64,000 nucleotides of DNA from Planctomycetota bacterium (lineage in GTDB: Bacteria > Planctomycetota > SZUA-567). The notes below the pieces were generated by a model. It was not told the DNA's origin. It saw only the letters and a program-made list of their open reading frames with translations, and did no database searches. Shown here one piece after another: positions 61,086 through 64,000 of this stretch. Every line of letters starts with the position of its first letter. The stretch's first letter is position 1. Made by a program: the position numbers and the translations under genes. The stretch covers positions 28,382 through 92,381 of the forward strand of contig JAGUZQ010000058.1 of NCBI GenBank assembly GCA_020060765.1. The letters are read 5' to 3'.

Positions 61086-61102
61086 GAGCGGGTGTGTGAA
61101 AA
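61086..61102. repeat. 17-bp direct repeat, right copy
   Basis: GAGCGGGTGTGTGAAAA, identical to 60315-60331 and 754 bp beyond it. Confidence 0.85.
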
Positions 61103-61129
61103 TCGGGTTGAGACAGCGAGAACGTTACA

Positions 61130-62209
61130 TCAGGGTCGAAACTCTTCCAAATCTTCCTTGTCTTCGTCCTCGCACTGGATGCAGGTGAGCAGGTCGGCGA
61201 TGTGGCCGCGCGACAGCAGGTTGGTTTCCTTGTCCATGATTTTTTCAATCACCTTGCGGTAGGGAATCGCGGCGATATAATCGAGCTGCATTATCTTGGC
61301 CGCCAATCCACGCAATTCCGAATTGCCCGCCGCCAGCGCCTGCATGATCGCCTGCACCCTGACGTCGTCTGGAACCGCTCCCATTTGCTTTAGCTGCTGG
61401 TCGAATTCCTCCCCGGTCATGTTGGCCTTAGCCATATGCTGGAGCATCCGCAGAACCTGGGTCGGAGGCTTCTCTCCCGGCTTGGTGGCTTTGGGTTTCT
61501 CGTCGTGCCTGAATTCGTCAACCATGCCCTGTTCGATGCGGCGCAGTTGCGAGGCGGTCGAGGCCTTGGCTACCGCGAGGCGCGTTTCCATTGTTCCGCT
61601 GATGCTGCTGATGGCGAGCTTGAGAGAGTCTTTCATGTCCGCGTCTTCGGCACGAACGGTTTTGATCATGCCTTCCAGCCGGGGCAACGCCGCCTGGGCG
61701 CAAACCGGACCGATGGCGGCCAGCACGTTTATTCCGACCAATTGCACCTCGCGCACCGCGTGGCGGGTACAGCCCAGCGCCCGGGTTGCGGCTTTTTCGG
61801 CAGCCGTGCCCATCTTGATCAGGATTGCCGCCACCTTTTCCCGCAAGGCGAAATTGGGTTCGTTCAGATGGCGGGAAAGCTCTTCCGCGTTTTCACTCAG
61901 ATCGGCGTCGGCTTCCAGGATATGATCGAAAAAATCCAGTATCTCGTGACGCGCGCTGATATCCTGGCGAATAAAAACTTCGAGCAAGTCAGGCGCCGCA
62001 GCCGCAGCCAATGCGCCGCTTTTGCGCAGTCGCTGGATAATCTGGGAACGTTGGGATTGTTTAAGATTGCGGCTGCCGTACTGTTTCGCCGCTTTTCTGA
62101 CCTGATCTTCGTTGCGATAAGGCCAGATAGCGTCGGGAGAGCCGGAAGCGTCGCCGTCTCCGGTATATTGAGATTCGTCATCCTGGGGTGGGGAATATTC
62201 TGACGACAT
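61130..62209 (-). CDS. HEAT-repeat protein
   Basis: 359 residues from the ATG at 62209 (a GTG at 62218 is possible). An acidic, disordered-looking start (1-35) precedes helical repeats, for example SQIIQRLRKSGALAAAAAPD, REKVAAILIKMGTAAEKAA and VREVQLVGINVLAAIGPV, up to about 205. After a linker rich in Lys and Pro, a second helical region (about 240-345) resembles a short solenoid. No catalytic motif. It is likely a scaffold; it lies between the toxin-antitoxin cassette and the PEGA protein. Confidence 0.75.
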   Translation of the reverse strand: MSSEYSPPQDDESQYTGDGDASGSPDAIWPYRNEDQVRKAAKQYGSRNLKQSQRSQIIQRLRKSGALAAAAAPDLLEVFIRQDISARHEILDFFDHILEADADLSENAEELSRHLNEPNFALREKVAAILIKMGTAAEKAATRALGCTRHAVREVQLVGINVLAAIGPVCAQAALPRLEGMIKTVRAEDADMKDSLKLAISSISGTMETRLAVAKASTASQLRRIEQGMVDEFRHDEKPKATKPGEKPPTQVLRMLQHMAKANMTGEEFDQQLKQMGAVPDDVRVQAIMQALAAGNSELRGLAAKIMQLDYIAAIPYRKVIEKIMDKETNLLSRGHIADLLTCIQCEDEDKEDLEEFRP

Positions 62210-62369
62210 TTTTTGCACCCAAGCTGTAATGACAAAGGCAGAACCAATTTAACTATACTATGAAACAGCGTCAAATCAACATGGTTTAAAGGAGCATACC
62301 AATAGGCTATGAAGAAACCAGAATAAATCAAGGGCGAAAACGGCATTTGCCGTACGAATTCTTCAAAAA

Positions 62370-63857
62370 TCATGGTTTGGGGGCGGTTGGCTTCTCTTTT
62401 TCCGGAGTGGGTTTTTCAACAGCCGGCTTTTCAGGAGCCGGTTTTTCGGCTTTCCTGATTTCCTCCAACAGCTTGTCGGCTCGGATGACGGAGGGATCGT
62501 TGCGCACCTTGCTTTCGCTGATGGCTTGCAACAGTTTGACGTATTCCTCCTGCTGTCGGTCCTGGTGGTAGAGGTTGGCCAGATCCAGACGCCAGGAATT
62601 GGCGATGCGGGCGTTTTTCTGATACTTGATTGCCGCACGGCTGGCTTTGAGTTCTTCCGGCCGGTTTTTGGTCGCTTTGGCCAGCCGCGCCTGCATCATG
62701 AAATAATCGGCGGCATAGGCGGATTTTTCCAGCTTGGGCTTGGAGAAGGCCAGGAGTTTGCGCCAGCTTTCCAGCAATTGCGGCTGCTGATCCTGGGGCG
62801 CGACCTTGGCCGCAGCCTCGACCAGGCGCAAAACCTTAAGGCATTGCAGGCGGTTGGCTTTCTGGTAGCCAGTGAAGGAGACGGCATATTTTCCCACCCG
62901 GTCATAAAGACGCGCCTTGGCGCAGATATCCAGCAGCTCCAGTTGCAATTCAGGATTGTCGCGGTTTTTTTCGGCCAGATTTTCAAAAGCGGTGAAATAC
63001 TGATCCTTATATTGCGCCCAGGGAATGCTTTTCGCCTTTTTCAGCAGGAGAGGCGAATCCTCGCCGCTTTCGATCGCCTTGAGCATGGCGAGGTTGTGGA
63101 GATTGTCAAATACCCGCTTGCTGTCCAGATGGCGGGCGAGGGGGCCAGCCTCCAGTTTTTTCGCATTTTTCCCGTTGGAGCGGTCGCGCTTTTCATATTT
63201 CCCGGTCGCGATGTAGCCGCGCACGTACATGTCGGCTGCTTCGTCGAAACGCCCGAGCACAAACAGCAGTTCCGCCAGATCATTGTAGACCGCGATTTCG
63301 CCGGGGTCGTTTTTCATCCGCGCGCGGTAAGCCATTTCCTGCCGGTGCTGCAGATCGGCGGTCAGTTCCAGGTTCTTGCCGCTGGCGGAAGAAACGTGGC
63401 GGAGTTGCGGAATATAATTGGTCAGGATGAATTCCACGGCGTGGCGGCCAGGCGCGAGATCAGGCAGAGTCAACGGTGTGCGTCCCCGGTCATGCCCGTC
63501 GACAATCACTGTCGCGCCAGGCGGGGTGGAAGCAAGACTGAGCGAAGCTTTTTCGACCGGCGCTAACTCCAGGGTGACTGTTCTGTCTTCGCCATCAAGC
63601 TGTACGATTTTTGTCCCGGTCACGTAGCCGTCGGCGATAGCTTTTACCGCGTGTTTTCCCGGCTGGAGATTGCTCAACGTTCTCTCCGGCGAGGCGCAAC
63701 CGGCGAAATCCCCGTCGACAAAAATCGCGGCGTGGTCGGGCGTGGCGGTTACAGTCAGAACCGGCCCCTGCACCTTGAATTCTGCGGCGCGGACACCGGC
63801 GTAAACCGCCCCGGCGCAGAACAGCAGCAAGACTGAAAGTTTCAGCATGGTTTTCAT
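62370..63857 (-). CDS. Exported PEGA-domain and TPR-like protein
   Basis: 495 residues from the ATG at 63857 (GGGG upstream). A signal peptide occupies about 1-24 (LKLSVLLLFCAGAVYAGVRA). Two PEGA repeats follow: TVTATPDHAAIFVDGDFAG to about 85 and LASTPPGATVIVDGHDRG to about 150. Residues 170-450 are helical TPR-like pairs (AVYNDLAELLFVLGRFDEAA). The tail is a Glu-Lys-Pro repeat (about 465-495). PEGA domains occur in surface-layer or envelope proteins; the protein probably acts as an envelope scaffold. Confidence 0.85.
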   Translation of the reverse strand: MKTMLKLSVLLLFCAGAVYAGVRAAEFKVQGPVLTVTATPDHAAIFVDGDFAGCASPERTLSNLQPGKHAVKAIADGYVTGTKIVQLDGEDRTVTLELAPVEKASLSLASTPPGATVIVDGHDRGRTPLTLPDLAPGRHAVEFILTNYIPQLRHVSSASGKNLELTADLQHRQEMAYRARMKNDPGEIAVYNDLAELLFVLGRFDEAADMYVRGYIATGKYEKRDRSNGKNAKKLEAGPLARHLDSKRVFDNLHNLAMLKAIESGEDSPLLLKKAKSIPWAQYKDQYFTAFENLAEKNRDNPELQLELLDICAKARLYDRVGKYAVSFTGYQKANRLQCLKVLRLVEAAAKVAPQDQQPQLLESWRKLLAFSKPKLEKSAYAADYFMMQARLAKATKNRPEELKASRAAIKYQKNARIANSWRLDLANLYHQDRQQEEYVKLLQAISESKVRNDPSVIRADKLLEEIRKAEKPAPEKPAVEKPTPEKEKPTAPKP

Positions 63858-63916
63858 ATAGACCCCGTTCAATCGCTAAGTACAGCGCCCCATAATAAAG
63901 GGGGCAAATCGGATTT

Positions 63917-63949
63917 GGGACTAAGGGACTAAGGCTCTAGGGGACTAAG
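63917..63949. repeat. GGGACTAAGG-family arm at the window end
   Basis: GGGACTAAGGGACTAAGG then CTCTAGGGGACTAAG. The following AAATTTCTTTACCGG resembles AAAAATCTTTGACCGG at 55982-55997, so the internal part of the family may also be conserved. The partner arm is beyond the edge. Confidence 0.75.
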
Positions 63950-64000
63950 AAATTTCTTTACCGGCGCGGCACTGATAACTTCTGATTACGAAAAACTTAC

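Overview
The window is about 64 kb of fairly GC-rich bacterial chromosome with no rRNA, tRNA, phage or IS transposase gene that I could recognise. It most likely comes from the PVC superphylum, probably Lentisphaerota. The pointers are a type II pseudopilin-like protein with an H-x9-D motif inside a carbohydrate operon, a large secreted DUF4838-type protein, many HEAT-repeat proteins, a PspA plus AAA ATPase pair, and a CdsA with the PGFGG variant signature. This placement is inference from gene style, not from a marker gene.

Layout. 1-5166 (minus): methyltransferase-like gene, purA with a clear terminator, then uppS-cdsA-phoH and the start of another gene. 5466-9198 (minus): etfBA with its own promoter, a small unknown gene and a butyryl-CoA-dehydrogenase-like gene. 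9298-13939 (minus): the classical rpmF-plsX-fabD-fabG-acpP-fabF fatty-acid operon. 14222-17600: a MoxR ATPase and a membrane histidine kinase around a repeat-rich gap. 17753-25677 (plus): a GntR/LacI hybrid regulator, secreted DUF4838 protein, pseudopilin, GH20-like enzyme and sugar isomerase, apparently one operon. 25739-29819 (minus): buk-ptb-iorA-iorB behind a good promoter. 30180-33515 (plus): HEAT protein, parB, phosphatase. 33525-38691: glycosyltransferase, diguanylate cyclase, BatA-like VWA protein. 38944-43323 (minus): nitroreductase, pseudouridine synthase, SGNH hydrolase, tRNA-binding OB protein. 43462-48906: rseC-like gene, coaB, GH57 branching enzyme, alpha/beta hydrolase, DUF4912 protein, small zinc-binding protein. 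49239-51903: PspA and AAA ATPase. 52007-55515: nitronate monooxygenase-like gene and cimA behind an isoleucine attenuator. 56072-60316: YihY, a perfect parS site, ABC ATPase and permease. 60341-60974: toxin-antitoxin cassette. 61130-63857: HEAT protein and PEGA/TPR protein.

Metabolic picture (inference). IorAB would oxidise aryl-pyruvates to acyl-CoA with reduced ferredoxin; Ptb and Buk would turn acyl-CoA into acid plus ATP; the acyl-CoA dehydrogenase and a ferredoxin-fused ETF could dispose of electrons. Together this fits an anaerobe fermenting amino acids and sugars, and the GH20/DUF4838/isomerase operon would supply sugars.

The most striking non-coding features are: (1) a textbook transcription attenuator ahead of cimA, with promoter, 26-residue leader peptide containing four consecutive Ile codons, mutually exclusive stems and a U-tract terminator; (2) a family of short terminal-inverted-repeat elements (ends CAATACGG.../...CCGTATTG), one inserted exactly at the shared stop codons of two convergent genes with an 11-bp duplication; (3) a second family built on GGGACTAGGGGACTAAGG; (4) a PIN-domain toxin-antitoxin cassette bracketed by a perfect 17-bp direct repeat; (5) a consensus parS site about 25 kb from parB.
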